Source of the DNA: Anaerobacillus sp.
Lineage (GTDB): Bacteria; Bacillota; Bacilli; Bacillales_H; Anaerobacillaceae
Length of the DNA: 13,228 nt
Assembly (NCBI GenBank): GCA_007120055.1
Contig: SKOL01000199.1
Span: 1 to 13,228 of the forward strand
Direction of reading: 5' to 3'
Shown: piece after piece, positions 7,206 through 13,228 of the stretch
Layout: each line of letters starts with the position of its first letter
Position numbering within the stretch: the first letter of the stretch is position 1
Program-made: the position numbers and the translations under genes
The notes under the pieces: generated by a model
Seen by the model: only the letters and a program-made list of their open reading frames with translations
The model's database searches: none
What the model was told of the DNA's origin: nothing

Positions 7206-7382
7206 CTATTGGTTTATATTTATATTTTCTTTGTTCTCTAAATGATTATTTGCACTCCCTGACTTTTCTAACTCTCTAATAACTGGTAGATATTGTTTCC
7301 TTAATATCCAAATAACGATGGCAGAAGAAGCTACTGTTGTTAAGATTGCATTGAAAAATAAAATAAATACATCCGTATTCAT
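7206..7382 (-). CDS. Small one-helix membrane protein, probable accessory subunit of the symporter
   Basis: A 58-codon gene on the minus strand starts at ATG 7382, with AAAGGGG about 10 bases upstream, and stops at TAG 7206-7208. The product starts MNTDVFILFFNAILTTVASS, continues AIVIWILRKQYLPVIRELEK and ends in a polar tail (...NKENININQ). One hydrophobic helix spans about residues 5-27, followed by a positively charged RKQ and a helical cytoplasmic tail, so an N-out/C-in topology is likely. Its stop codon overlaps the symporter's AGGAGG. Small one-helix proteins encoded directly before a sodium symporter are known as accessory subunits (for example YhdT with PanF, MetS with MetP). I infer the same role; the sequence itself shows only size, topology and coupling. 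Confidence 0.75.
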   Translation of the reverse strand: MNTDVFILFFNAILTTVASSAIVIWILRKQYLPVIRELEKSGSANNHLENKENININQ

Positions 7383-7482
7383 GTACGAAACACCCCTTTT
7401 TTCATATTTTAATAATCCTTAAAGTAACAAACTGTTTCTTTTGCCTCCTTTATTTGTATATTATCTTTCACTATTTAACAGT

Positions 7483-7499
7483 TGCAATAATCATGCCAA
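7483..7499 (-). promoter_or_regulatory. Sigma-54 (-24/-12) promoter of the symporter-hydrolase operon
   Basis: Read on the minus strand, TTGGCATGATTATTGCA matches the sigma-54 consensus YTGGCACGrNNNTTGCW at every fixed position except one (T for C). The GG (7497-7496) and GC (7485-7484) are exactly 10 bases apart, as sigma-54 requires. Transcription would start near 7472, leaving a leader of about 90 bases before the small membrane protein gene. A divergent sigma-54 activator gene 230 bases away supports the call. Confidence 0.88.
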
Positions 7500-7577
7500 T
7501 AAATAGTATGAATTTTTAGAAAAATAACCTTTTTTTATTGAGTTTTATCATTTAAAATACTAAGTATAAGTAAATTC

Positions 7578-7614
7578 GAACCGAAAACACTTCACTTTGA
7601 ACCGTTTTCGGTTC
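7578..7614. promoter_or_regulatory. Candidate enhancer (UAS) for the sigma-54 activator: three GAACCG half-sites
   Basis: GAACCGAAAAC (7578-7588) and GTTTTCGGTTC (7604-7614) are perfect 11-base inverted repeats. A third half-site, GAACCG (7599-7604), makes GAACCG-TTTT-CGGTTC, a 16-base palindrome. The two same-direction half-sites are 21 bases apart, two helical turns. The cluster lies about 80-117 bases upstream of the -24 element, the normal position for an activator binding by its C-terminal helix-turn-helix. That the neighbouring regulator binds here is inference. Confidence 0.7.
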
Positions 7615-7641
7615 ATTTATCATGTACTACTACGTTTTTTT

Positions 7642-7657
7642 GAGTCTGTATCGACTC
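7642..7657. repeat. Inverted repeat GAGTC-N6-GACTC between the UAS and the regulator gene
   Basis: GAGTC (7642-7646) and GACTC (7653-7657) flank TGTATC. It follows a T7 run and sits about 75 bases before the regulator's start codon, in its probable promoter or leader region. It could be a second regulatory site. I found no convincing sigma-A promoter for the regulator nearby; TTGAAC (7597-7602) with TATCAT (7618-7623) has a spacer of only 15. Confidence 0.3.
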
Positions 7658-7732
7658 GTAATTCAGAATAATATAAATTTTCAAGAAAATAAATATTTAT
7701 TTTCATCAATTCTTTAATTTGGAGGGATCATA

Positions 7733-9145
7733 TTGATTAAGCTTAATACCGACTTAGATGAAAATTTGAAAAACATACTCAATGTACTTAGTGACGGTAT
7801 CTATATTTCAGACAACCTGGGATATACATTATGGGTTAATGATGCTAGTGAAAAAATACTTAATATTAGTAGAGAGAAATTAATTGGAAAAAATGTTTAT
7901 GACCTAGAAAAAGAAGGATTTATGCGCCCATCCGTAACAAGGATGGTATTAGAAAATAAAAGTACAATAAATACTGTTCAGACAATGAACAACAATCGCA
8001 AACATTTAGTTACCGGACATATGATTAATTCATCAGGTCGAGAGTTAGTAATTGTTCACTCACGTGATATTACAGAATCTATGAAAACATCATTACAACT
8101 TGAGGAAACAGAGAATTTATTAAGGCATTATAGCAATGAAGTTAGAAACTTCAAGCTCAAACAAGAAAAAGAAACAAGCCCCCCAAAAAAATACATTGGA
8201 AACAGCACTAGTTCAAAAGAAATGCTAGATTTAGTAGATAAAATTTCTAGTGTGAATACAACCGTCTTAATAACAGGGGAAACAGGTGTTGGTAAAAATG
8301 CTATAGCCGAGCGCATTCATCAACTAAGTGATCGGAATGAAAAGTCCTTTATTCATATAAATTGTGGTGCAATCCCTGAGTCGTTAATTGAGTCTGAATT
8401 ATTCGGATACAAAAAAGGTGCGTTTACTGGCGCTACCAATACCGGTAAAGTCGGTTTAGTTAAGATAGCTGATAAAGGAACCTTATTTCTTGATGAAATC
8501 AGTGAATTACCTTTGCATTTACAACCTAAATTATTACAATTACTGCAAAATAAAAGCTATTTACCAGTTGGAGAAACAAAATTACAAGAGGTGAATATAA
8601 GGATTATTGCGGCTTCTAACCAAGACTTGTACAAAATGGCTCAACAAGGGACTTTTCGAACCGATTTATATTATCGCCTAAACATTTTACCTATTCAGGT
8701 ACCTCCATTACGTGAAAGACAGGAGGATATATTTCCATTATTAATCCATTTCTTAAATAAATTTAACCGACTACATAATAAGAGTCGAACTTTCTCTACT
8801 GACCTTATAGATTTATTACAAGTATATGAGTGGCCTGGAAATATACGAGAACTTGAAAATTTAGTTGAAAGACTTGTAATTACTTCAAAAAATAATGAAA
8901 TATGTTTTAATGACTTACCAGAAAAAATTAAGGAAAAAAATAAGGAAAAAGATACTCATTATCTTAAGGAGCATGAAACATTAACCGAAGCGCTTGAAAG
9001 AATTGAAAAAGAAATTATTATAAACTTTTACCGAAAGCACAAAACGACAAGAAAAGCTGCAAGTTCATTAGGTGTAAGTCAGTCTTTGTTTATGAGAAGG
9101 ATTAAAAAATACGCACTCGATAACGAGGTACAAGGGGGGGGCTAA
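7733..9145 (+). CDS. PAS-domain sigma-54-dependent transcriptional activator (bacterial enhancer-binding protein)
   Basis: The 470 residues split into three parts. An N-terminal PAS sensor (about 12-115, with GIYISDNLGYTLWVNDASE) is followed by a coiled linker. The AAA+ domain (about 155-385) has Walker A GETGVGKN (182-189), the sigma-54-contacting GAFTGA loop (229-234), Walker B TLFLDE (250-255), arginine fingers R309/R315 in FRTDLYYR, and sensor II WPGNIREL (367-374). A C-terminal TyrR/Fis-type helix-turn-helix (about 438-460) reads TTRKAASSLGVSQSLFMRR. No receiver domain is present, so a small ligand or redox signal at the PAS domain probably gates it. TTG 7733 lies seven bases after GGAGG. 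It is divergent from the symporter operon, whose sigma-54 promoter it should drive through the 7578-7614 sites. It resembles the RocR/BkdR class of Bacillus SigL activators. The gene ends in a G8 tract (9134-9141) coding GGG. Confidence 0.92.
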   Translation: MIKLNTDLDENLKNILNVLSDGIYISDNLGYTLWVNDASEKILNISREKLIGKNVYDLEKEGFMRPSVTRMVLENKSTINTVQTMNNNRKHLVTGHMINSSGRELVIVHSRDITESMKTSLQLEETENLLRHYSNEVRNFKLKQEKETSPPKKYIGNSTSSKEMLDLVDKISSVNTTVLITGETGVGKNAIAERIHQLSDRNEKSFIHINCGAIPESLIESELFGYKKGAFTGATNTGKVGLVKIADKGTLFLDEISELPLHLQPKLLQLLQNKSYLPVGETKLQEVNIRIIAASNQDLYKMAQQGTFRTDLYYRLNILPIQVPPLRERQEDIFPLLIHFLNKFNRLHNKSRTFSTDLIDLLQVYEWPGNIRELENLVERLVITSKNNEICFNDLPEKIKEKNKEKDTHYLKEHETLTEALERIEKEIIINFYRKHKTTRKAASSLGVSQSLFMRRIKKYALDNEVQGGG

Positions 9146-9200
9146 ACTCATAAAATGAGATGTTATGAAATTAAATGCTTCATCCATTTCTATAACTTAA

Positions 9201-9240
9201 AAAGCAAGTAATATAAATTAAATCTGATTTTACTTGCTTT
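9201..9240. terminator. Bidirectional hairpin terminator between the activator and the PaiB remnant
   Basis: AAAGCAAGTAA (9201-9211) and TTACTTGCTTT (9230-9240) form a perfect 11-bp stem with an 18-base loop. On the minus strand the stem is followed by a longer T run (CTTTTTAAG), on the + strand only by TTTAG, so it terminates the minus-strand transcript better. It lies between converging genes. Confidence 0.6.
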
Positions 9241-9338
9241 AGTAAAAAATTATAGTATTCATAGTTTTTATAGAAATAGTTTTATAAAATGCATAATGAA
9301 CCTGTTCCGCTGGCAGGATCCCTTGTTTAGCATAAATA

Positions 9339-9590
9339 TTATTTTTTTAGATTTCCTTTCATTAAAGAAGCGATCCTTCGTTCGTCACTTTGTGAACTTT
9401 TCTCGAGTTGTTTGACTATAAGCTCTCTTCGTTGTAAAGGGTGGTTCTGACTTAATTTTGCTTTTCCTTCTAACCTGTTGATTTTTATTTTAAATCCTTG
9501 AATTCCCTTATTCATACCAATGAGAAAATCAGAGTCTACATCTTCCAATTTGTATGGACTATCAGTTCCTTCATATTTTAATAGACACAA
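9339..9590 (-). pseudogene. C-terminal remnant of a PaiB-type FMN-binding transcriptional regulator
   Basis: The 83-codon frame reads (after a TTG) [17 protein letters not shown], then [20 protein letters not shown], then [17 protein letters not shown], and ends ...[11 protein letters not shown]. The run 'FxIxIxRLEGKxKLSQNH' followed by 'IASLMKxNL' is the signature C-terminal block of the PaiB/FMN-binding negative regulator family, normally about 200 residues. The N-terminal FMN-binding split barrel is missing. Upstream, a properly initiated frame (ATG 9655, after a G6AG ribosome binding site) reads MNKQSIVGNRFYENILKLNR then DSCVY and stops at 9578-9580; it does not look like a PaiB N-terminus. 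A deletion has probably fused the start of another gene to the PaiB tail out of frame. The combined locus is 9339-9655. Not expected to be functional. Confidence 0.7.
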
Positions 9591-9696
9591 CTATCTCTGT
9601 TGAGTTTCAATATATTTTCATAGAAACGATTTCCTACAATAGACTGTTTATTCATCACTTTTTCGCTCCCCCCTTTAAACATTATTTAATCACAAA

Positions 9697-9742
9697 CTGG
9701 TATAATTAAAAGTATCAGATTTTTCAAAAATGTTAGCACCAG
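9697..9742. promoter_or_regulatory. Bipartite MocR operator CTGGT-N36-ACCAG over the MocR promoter (copy 1)
   Basis: CTGGT (9697-9701) and ACCAG (9738-9742) are inverted half-sites whose outer ends span 46 bases. The first half-site overlaps the extended -10 element of the MocR gene. The longer half-site CTGGTAT is the reverse complement of ATACCAG, and ATACCA is the known half-site of the MocR protein GabR. A second copy with identical spacing lies at 11202-11247, before the MFS gene. The arrangement suggests autorepression. It may also have served the divergent, now broken, gene at 9339-9655. Confidence 0.6.
9698..9706 (+). promoter_or_regulatory. Extended -10 promoter of the MocR gene
   Basis: TGGTATAAT is a consensus TATAAT (9701-9706) with the TGn extension. 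No good -35 is seen at the usual spacing, as is common for extended -10 promoters. Transcription would start near 9713, leaving about 53 bases before the ATG. Confidence 0.6.
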
Positions 9743-9765
9743 ATGAAAGTGAGGGGTAAAAAGAA

Positions 9766-11166
9766 ATGATTGAATTAACACCTATACTTGATAATAAAAG
9801 TCATATTCCACTATATATGCAACTAACTAACTATATTAAACGAGAGATCTTATCAGGAAGAATAAAGCCGAATGAGAAATTACCATCTAAACGGAGATTA
9901 TCGGAATATTTATCCCTGAGCCTAAACACCATTCAAGCAGCTTATGATCAATTATGTGCGGAAGGATATTTAGAAAGTAAGCCACGAAAAGGTCTATTTG
10001 TAACAGCATTTAAAGAGGATTTATTTCCAAGTCAAACGAATAATAAAGAAATCTCAGTGACCGGTGAGAAAGAAACAACAAATATAAAAATTGATTTCTA
10101 TTCAGGTAATGTTGATTTAGAGCACTTTCCATATTCAACGTGGCGGAAACTAACCATGCAGTCGTTGTACAAAGACCAATCTGACTTATTTGAATATGGA
10201 AACCCCCAAGGGGAGCACTCACTACGACAAGCAATAGTTAAATATCTTTTTGAATCAAGAGGCGTTAAATGTTCTTTTGATCAAATCATCATTGGTGCAG
10301 GGACACAGTTTTTAATTGGCATGTTATGTATGTTAATAGGTAGGGATAAAACCTATGCGATAGAAAATCCAGGGTTCCAGCGAACAAGGGCAGTCTTACG
10401 AGATCATGGGGTAGACATTAAATCCATACCTTTAGATAAAGATGGTATCGATGTTACCCACTTAAAAAACAGTGATGCCCGTATTGTTTATGTCACCCCA
10501 TCCCACCAATTTCCTCTAGGGATGGTAATGCCCATATCTCGTAGAATGGAGTTGTTAAAATGGGCTGAAGAAAAGGAAGGATACATCATTGAAGATGATT
10601 ATGATGGCGAATATCGGTATCAAGGAAAGCCGATTCCTTCATTACAGGGGTTAGATGCCAATGGAAGGGTTATCTATTTAGGAACGTTTTCAAAGTCTTT
10701 AATTCCCTCCATTCGGTTAAGCTATATGGTTTTACCTTCTAATTTATTAGAGAAATATCATGAGCATTATACAATGTACATGCAAACAGTGTCTCGCTTG
10801 CATCAGTATACACTTTTTCGTTTTATGAATGAGGGGCATTGGCAAAGGCATCTAAACAAAATGAGAACACTTTATCGGAAAAAACACCGAGCTTTAATAG
10901 TCGCTATAAACAACCATCTAGAAAATAATGTGAACGTCATTGGTGAAAAATCTGGACTTCATATCGTTTTGGAAGTAAAAAACAAAATGACAGAAAAAGA
11001 TTTAATTCATTCTGCTATGGAAGTTGGGATAAAGGTTTATCCTTTATCGGTTTACTGTGATGGTATGGAAAATCATGAAGCAAAAGTTTTATTAGGATTT
11101 GGAGGTTTATCAGAGATTGAAATTGAAGAGGGAATTCGAAAATTAAAGGATGCATGGAAATTATAA
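9766..11166 (+). CDS. MocR-family transcriptional regulator (GntR helix-turn-helix plus aminotransferase-like domain)
   Basis: The product is 466 residues, the typical MocR/GabR length. An N-terminal GntR winged helix (about 12-80) reads PLYMQLTNYIKREILSGRI, then LPSKRRLSEYLSLSLNTIQA and LESKPRKGLFV. A linker leads to a fold-type I PLP domain (about 110-466) with EYGNPQGEHSLRQAI, ENPGF (200-204), EDDYDGEYRY (276-285; an aspartate holds the PLP pyridine) and the Schiff-base lysine K310 in GTFSKSLIPSIRLSY. Both the PLP lysine and the aspartate are kept, so it should bind PLP and sense an amine or amino compound as GabR and PdxR do. ATG 9766 follows GAGGGG. It precedes an MFS gene whose upstream region repeats the operator found before this gene, so the transporter is its likely target. 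Confidence 0.92.
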   Translation: MIELTPILDNKSHIPLYMQLTNYIKREILSGRIKPNEKLPSKRRLSEYLSLSLNTIQAAYDQLCAEGYLESKPRKGLFVTAFKEDLFPSQTNNKEISVTGEKETTNIKIDFYSGNVDLEHFPYSTWRKLTMQSLYKDQSDLFEYGNPQGEHSLRQAIVKYLFESRGVKCSFDQIIIGAGTQFLIGMLCMLIGRDKTYAIENPGFQRTRAVLRDHGVDIKSIPLDKDGIDVTHLKNSDARIVYVTPSHQFPLGMVMPISRRMELLKWAEEKEGYIIEDDYDGEYRYQGKPIPSLQGLDANGRVIYLGTFSKSLIPSIRLSYMVLPSNLLEKYHEHYTMYMQTVSRLHQYTLFRFMNEGHWQRHLNKMRTLYRKKHRALIVAINNHLENNVNVIGEKSGLHIVLEVKNKMTEKDLIHSAMEVGIKVYPLSVYCDGMENHEAKVLLGFGGLSEIEIEEGIRKLKDAWKL

Positions 11167-11201
11167 AAATGTAAATCAAATAATATTATCACTACTCTTA
11201 C

Positions 11202-11247
11202 CTGGTGCCAATAAAATAACAGAAACTGATGCTTTTGATAACACCAG
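11202..11247. promoter_or_regulatory. Bipartite MocR operator CTGGT-N36-ACCAG upstream of the MFS gene (copy 2)
   Basis: CTGGT (11202-11206) and ACCAG (11243-11247) are inverted and spaced exactly as in copy 1 (9697-9742). TAAAA also recurs at the same offset, and both copies end CACCAGAT or a close variant. The second half-site falls just after the -35 box of the MFS promoter, so bound protein would cover about -67 to -23, the geometry GabR uses to activate its target genes. Confidence 0.6.
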
Positions 11248-11263
11248 ATTATGTTTTAATAAT
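11235..11263 (+). promoter_or_regulatory. Sigma-A promoter of the MFS transporter gene
   Basis: TTGATA (11235-11240) and AATAAT (11258-11263) each match five of six consensus bases and are 17 apart. The start point would be about 11269-11270, some 60 bases before the ATG. The ACCAG half-site of the MocR element lies inside the spacer. Confidence 0.6.
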
Positions 11264-11330
11264 ATTTAAAGGATGTAACTAAATGTTAAAAGCATAAGAA
11301 AAGGTTAATTGGTCAGGAAGGAGAGTGGAT

Positions 11331-12530
11331 ATGGGGAGAGAAAAAGCAAGAAGTATTTATATAATCACAGGTGTGCTAATAGCACTTGTAGCAATTTCTT
11401 TTGCAAGACTTTCGTATGGTGTGATTCTTCCTTTTATGAAGGATGGACTCTCAATTTCTTACAAATTGGCAGGGGGGCTTGGCACTATTACCTCATTAGG
11501 ATATTTGGTTACCATTATGTTTGCAGGGTACCTATCTACGAAATGGGGCGGGAAAAACACGATACTTTTTGGATTACTTCTAATTATTATAGGTTTTTTC
11601 AACTTGTCTATCACAACAACCTACTGGTACAGCTCTGTTTTTATGTTTCTTTTAGGTGTTGGGACCGCATTTGTTTTTACTCCGTTGATTGCGATACTGA
11701 TTGAGTGGTTCCCACAAAAGAAGGGCTTTGTGATTGGCTGTGTAAATAGTAGTGCTGGTATAGGATTGTTATTTATTGGAATTCTCATGCCATTTCTTGC
11801 GGATTTATATCCTGAAACTTCATGGCGATTAACTTGGAAAATATTCTCCATAATCGGTAGTTTAGTTTTATTACTAACTGTACTTTTTATTAAAGCGCCC
11901 CCTTCTACGAAGGAGACTTCTATTCAACCATCCTCTCCTGCTAATAAGATATATACAAATCGAAACGTGATTAAAGTAGGATTCATTTATGGAATTATAG
12001 GAATGACTTTAATTGTTCAGTCTATTTTTATTTTAAGTTTTATGTTGGATGAAGGTCTTGATAAGGGGTTTGCTGGGCTACTAATTTCTATTAACGGAAT
12101 ATTATCAATCTTTAGCTCGCCAGTCTGGGGCGGAATTTCAGACCGTTTAGGCAGGCGAAATACTTTAATTATAGCAATAGGACTAAATTTTGTGTCCACT
12201 ATTATTCCAGTCTTAATTCCAAACACAATCGGGTTTACTGTAAATTTAGTAATTCAAGGTGCTGTTGCTATTGGCGTAATAACTCTAGTTCAAGCATTAA
12301 GTACGGAACAGGTTTCATCTCAAGATACACCTATTGCATTTAGTTATGTCACTTTTTATTTTGCGACCGGTCAGTTTATAGGTCCGATCCTAGCAGGGTG
12401 GCTTATTGATTATAGCGGGTTTAAAAGTGCATTTCTCTTCTCAGCTATAAGTATGTGTATCGGCTTTTATTTAACGATGAAAATTTCAATAGGTAGCATA
12501 GAGCATTCAGCATACGCTATGGATAAATAG
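11331..12530 (+). CDS. MFS transporter, YbfB/YjiJ-like
   Basis: The product is 399 residues from ATG 11331. That start is seven bases after AAGGAG (11318-11323); the in-frame GTG at 11325 is only one base from it and is rejected. The protein has twelve hydrophobic helices in two halves. The first helix region, ISFARLSYGVILPFMKDGLS followed by YKLAGGLGTITSLGYL, matches the YbfB/YjiJ branch of the major facilitator superfamily, and the loop between helices 8 and 9 (GGISDRLGRRNTL) is a good MFS motif A. It sits in the cytoplasmic membrane and probably imports or exports a small organic compound. Being downstream of a MocR regulator and carrying a copy of its operator, it may move the amine or amino acid that the regulator senses. 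The substrate is not readable from sequence. Confidence 0.88.
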   Translation: MGREKARSIYIITGVLIALVAISFARLSYGVILPFMKDGLSISYKLAGGLGTITSLGYLVTIMFAGYLSTKWGGKNTILFGLLLIIIGFFNLSITTTYWYSSVFMFLLGVGTAFVFTPLIAILIEWFPQKKGFVIGCVNSSAGIGLLFIGILMPFLADLYPETSWRLTWKIFSIIGSLVLLLTVLFIKAPPSTKETSIQPSSPANKIYTNRNVIKVGFIYGIIGMTLIVQSIFILSFMLDEGLDKGFAGLLISINGILSIFSSPVWGGISDRLGRRNTLIIAIGLNFVSTIIPVLIPNTIGFTVNLVIQGAVAIGVITLVQALSTEQVSSQDTPIAFSYVTFYFATGQFIGPILAGWLIDYSGFKSAFLFSAISMCIGFYLTMKISIGSIEHSAYAMDK

Positions 12531-12584
12531 TATCCCTCATGTTCATATTTTTGTGAATTGGTGCGAGTTTAAGGGTTATAGACT

Positions 12585-12611
12585 CCCTCCTCAACGCGTA
12601 GCGTAGGTGGG
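12585..12611 (+). other. Hairpin 1 of a structured element downstream of the MFS gene
   Basis: CCC-T-CCT-CA-ACGC (12585-12597) pairs with GCGT-AGG-T-GGG (12601-12611) around GTA, with one T/T mismatch and a two-base bulge. It is GC-rich against its surroundings and begins 50 bases after the MFS stop. GACTCC at 12581-12586, partly inside its 5' arm, can pair instead with GGAGTC in hairpin 2. Confidence 0.5.
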
Positions 12612-12619
12612 TACTTTTA

Positions 12620-12652
12620 ATCAGGTGGAGTCGAGACTCCATCTGATTTCTC
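12620..12652 (+). terminator. Hairpin 2, probable terminator of the MFS gene
   Basis: ATCAGGTGGAGTC (12620-12632) pairs with GACTCCATCTGAT (12635-12647), 13 bp with one G-U pair, followed by TTTCTC. The U-tract is short and interrupted. It is the best terminator candidate for the MFS transcript; on the minus strand no T run follows. Confidence 0.55.
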
Positions 12653-12655
12653 GAT

Positions 12656-12673
12656 GTTTCAGCTTGCTGAAAC
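12656..12673. repeat. Perfect hairpin across the stop codon of the minus-strand gene
   Basis: GTTTCAGC (12656-12663) and GCTGAAAC (12666-12673) form a perfect inverted repeat with only TT between. It contains the TGA stop of the minus-strand gene and lies right next to hairpin 2. No T run follows on either strand. Confidence 0.5.
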
Positions 12674-13123
12674 GAGTTCGCTTTTGAATTTCACGTTCTC
12701 TTTGTTGACGTACCTCTTCCTTTTTTTAAGCAGCTCATTTACTTTATTTTGTTTTAGTAATTCATAATAGTGATCAATAAAAAGTTTTCTATTATTTTCT
12801 TCAATAATAGAATCACTTAAGTTCAGTTCCCCTTCATTAATTGCTAGCGCCTTTGAAAAAGGTATCGCATACTCACCTAACATAAATGACCTAAATGGTT
12901 TCTCTTTTCTATCTCTTAAATAACGGAAAACAGAAACGGTTATTCCATTTTCCAGTGATTGAATATAATATAAGCTCCGAACTTCAATATTCAACTTTGA
13001 CATTGACGGTGTGCAATCATATAGCTTAAAAAATGATAGATCTTGAACCATTAACTTTAAGAGCTTCTCCCATTTTTTATCTTCGAAAGTATTAAGAGCA
13101 ATTTTACCTTCTGCTTCCCACAA
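12659..13123 (-). CDS. Unrecognised protein, N-terminus uncertain or frameshifted
   Basis: The frame gives 154 residues from a TTG at 13123, but no ribosome binding site precedes it. Protein-like sequence continues upstream in the same frame (TSFFENKELAIEREKQAIVL) to an in-frame TAA at about 13181-13183. Another frame (13226 down to about 13163) reads FLFRNFRKNSFTGVLNKFF and would join this one if one T were removed from a T6 tract (A6 at 13170-13175). The gene is therefore either broken near its start or the sequence has a homopolymer error. The product is soluble, lysine-rich at its C-terminus (LLKKRKRYVNKENVKFKSEL), and shows no membrane segment, cysteine cluster or motif I can name. Function unknown. 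Confidence 0.5.
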   Translation of the reverse strand: MWEAEGKIALNTFEDKKWEKLLKLMVQDLSFFKLYDCTPSMSKLNIEVRSLYYIQSLENGITVSVFRYLRDRKEKPFRSFMLGEYAIPFSKALAINEGELNLSDSIIEENNRKLFIDHYYELLKQNKVNELLKKRKRYVNKENVKFKSELVSAS

Positions 13124-13228
13124 AACAATTGCTTGTTTCTCTCTTTCTATAGCTAATTCTTTATTTTCGAAAAAACTTGTTTAAAACCCCTGTGAAACTA
13201 TTTTTTCTGAAATTTCTAAACAAAAACC

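Noticed and set aside
7599..7614. GAACCGTTTTCGGTTC considered as a CcpA catabolite (cre) site
   Set aside because: The central TGWAANCGNTNWCA pattern is not met, and the repeated GAACCG half-sites fit an activator enhancer better.
10010..10234. Minus-strand frame inside the MocR gene
   Set aside because: It is antisense to a strongly supported gene, with no ribosome binding site or motif.
11325..11330. GTG at 11325 as start of the MFS gene
   Set aside because: It is only one base after AAGGAG; ATG 11331 has correct spacing.
11309..11704. 131-aa + strand frame overlapping the start of the MFS gene
   Set aside because: It is an out-of-frame reading of the MFS gene with unlikely composition (rich in Cys, Tyr and Trp) and no family resemblance.

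Overview
The window looks like an accessory stretch of a low-GC Bacillaceae chromosome (Bacillus or a close relative). The grounds are AT-rich DNA, strong AGGAGG-type ribosome binding sites, frequent TTG/GTG starts and Bacillus-style protein families (SEC-C, MocR, PaiB, a sigma-54 PAS activator). No insertion sequence, tRNA, rRNA or CRISPR array was found.

Bases 1-2380 are mostly a gene graveyard. They hold the tail of an Rpn-type nuclease, a doubtful 73-aa frame, a broken gene whose last codon overlaps a small hypothetical gene, a GC-rich palindromic repeat, and a SEC-C protein cut from its N-terminal half by a one-base slip in a T7 run. A short piece resembling the tail of an ADP-ribosylglycohydrolase lies just upstream of that.

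Bases 2381-9145 are the coherent core. A minus-strand operon runs: a 58-aa one-helix membrane protein (7206-7382, easily missed), a sodium:solute symporter, an ArgE/DapE-type M20 deacylase, and an allantoate/N-carbamoyl-amino-acid amidohydrolase. A GNAT acetyltransferase and a terminator follow. Upstream of the operon is a near-perfect sigma-54 (-24/-12) promoter at 7483-7499. About 80-115 bp further upstream is a cluster of GAACCG half-sites, and then a divergent gene for a PAS/AAA+/HTH sigma-54 activator. The simplest reading is a signal-gated, SigL-dependent uptake and hydrolysis pathway for an N-acylated or N-carbamoylated (ureido) compound, releasing an amino acid and nitrogen. The substrate is not known.

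Bases 9146-12660 hold a PaiB-family remnant, a MocR regulator (GntR helix-turn-helix plus aminotransferase-like domain) and a YbfB/YjiJ-like MFS transporter. The same bipartite inverted motif, CTGGT-N36-ACCAG, occurs twice: over the MocR gene's own promoter and just upstream of the MFS gene. This suggests MocR represses itself and controls the transporter.

Bases 12581-13228 hold three closely packed hairpins, two of which share an arm with an alternative pairing, then an unrecognised minus-strand gene whose N-terminus is broken or runs off the window.
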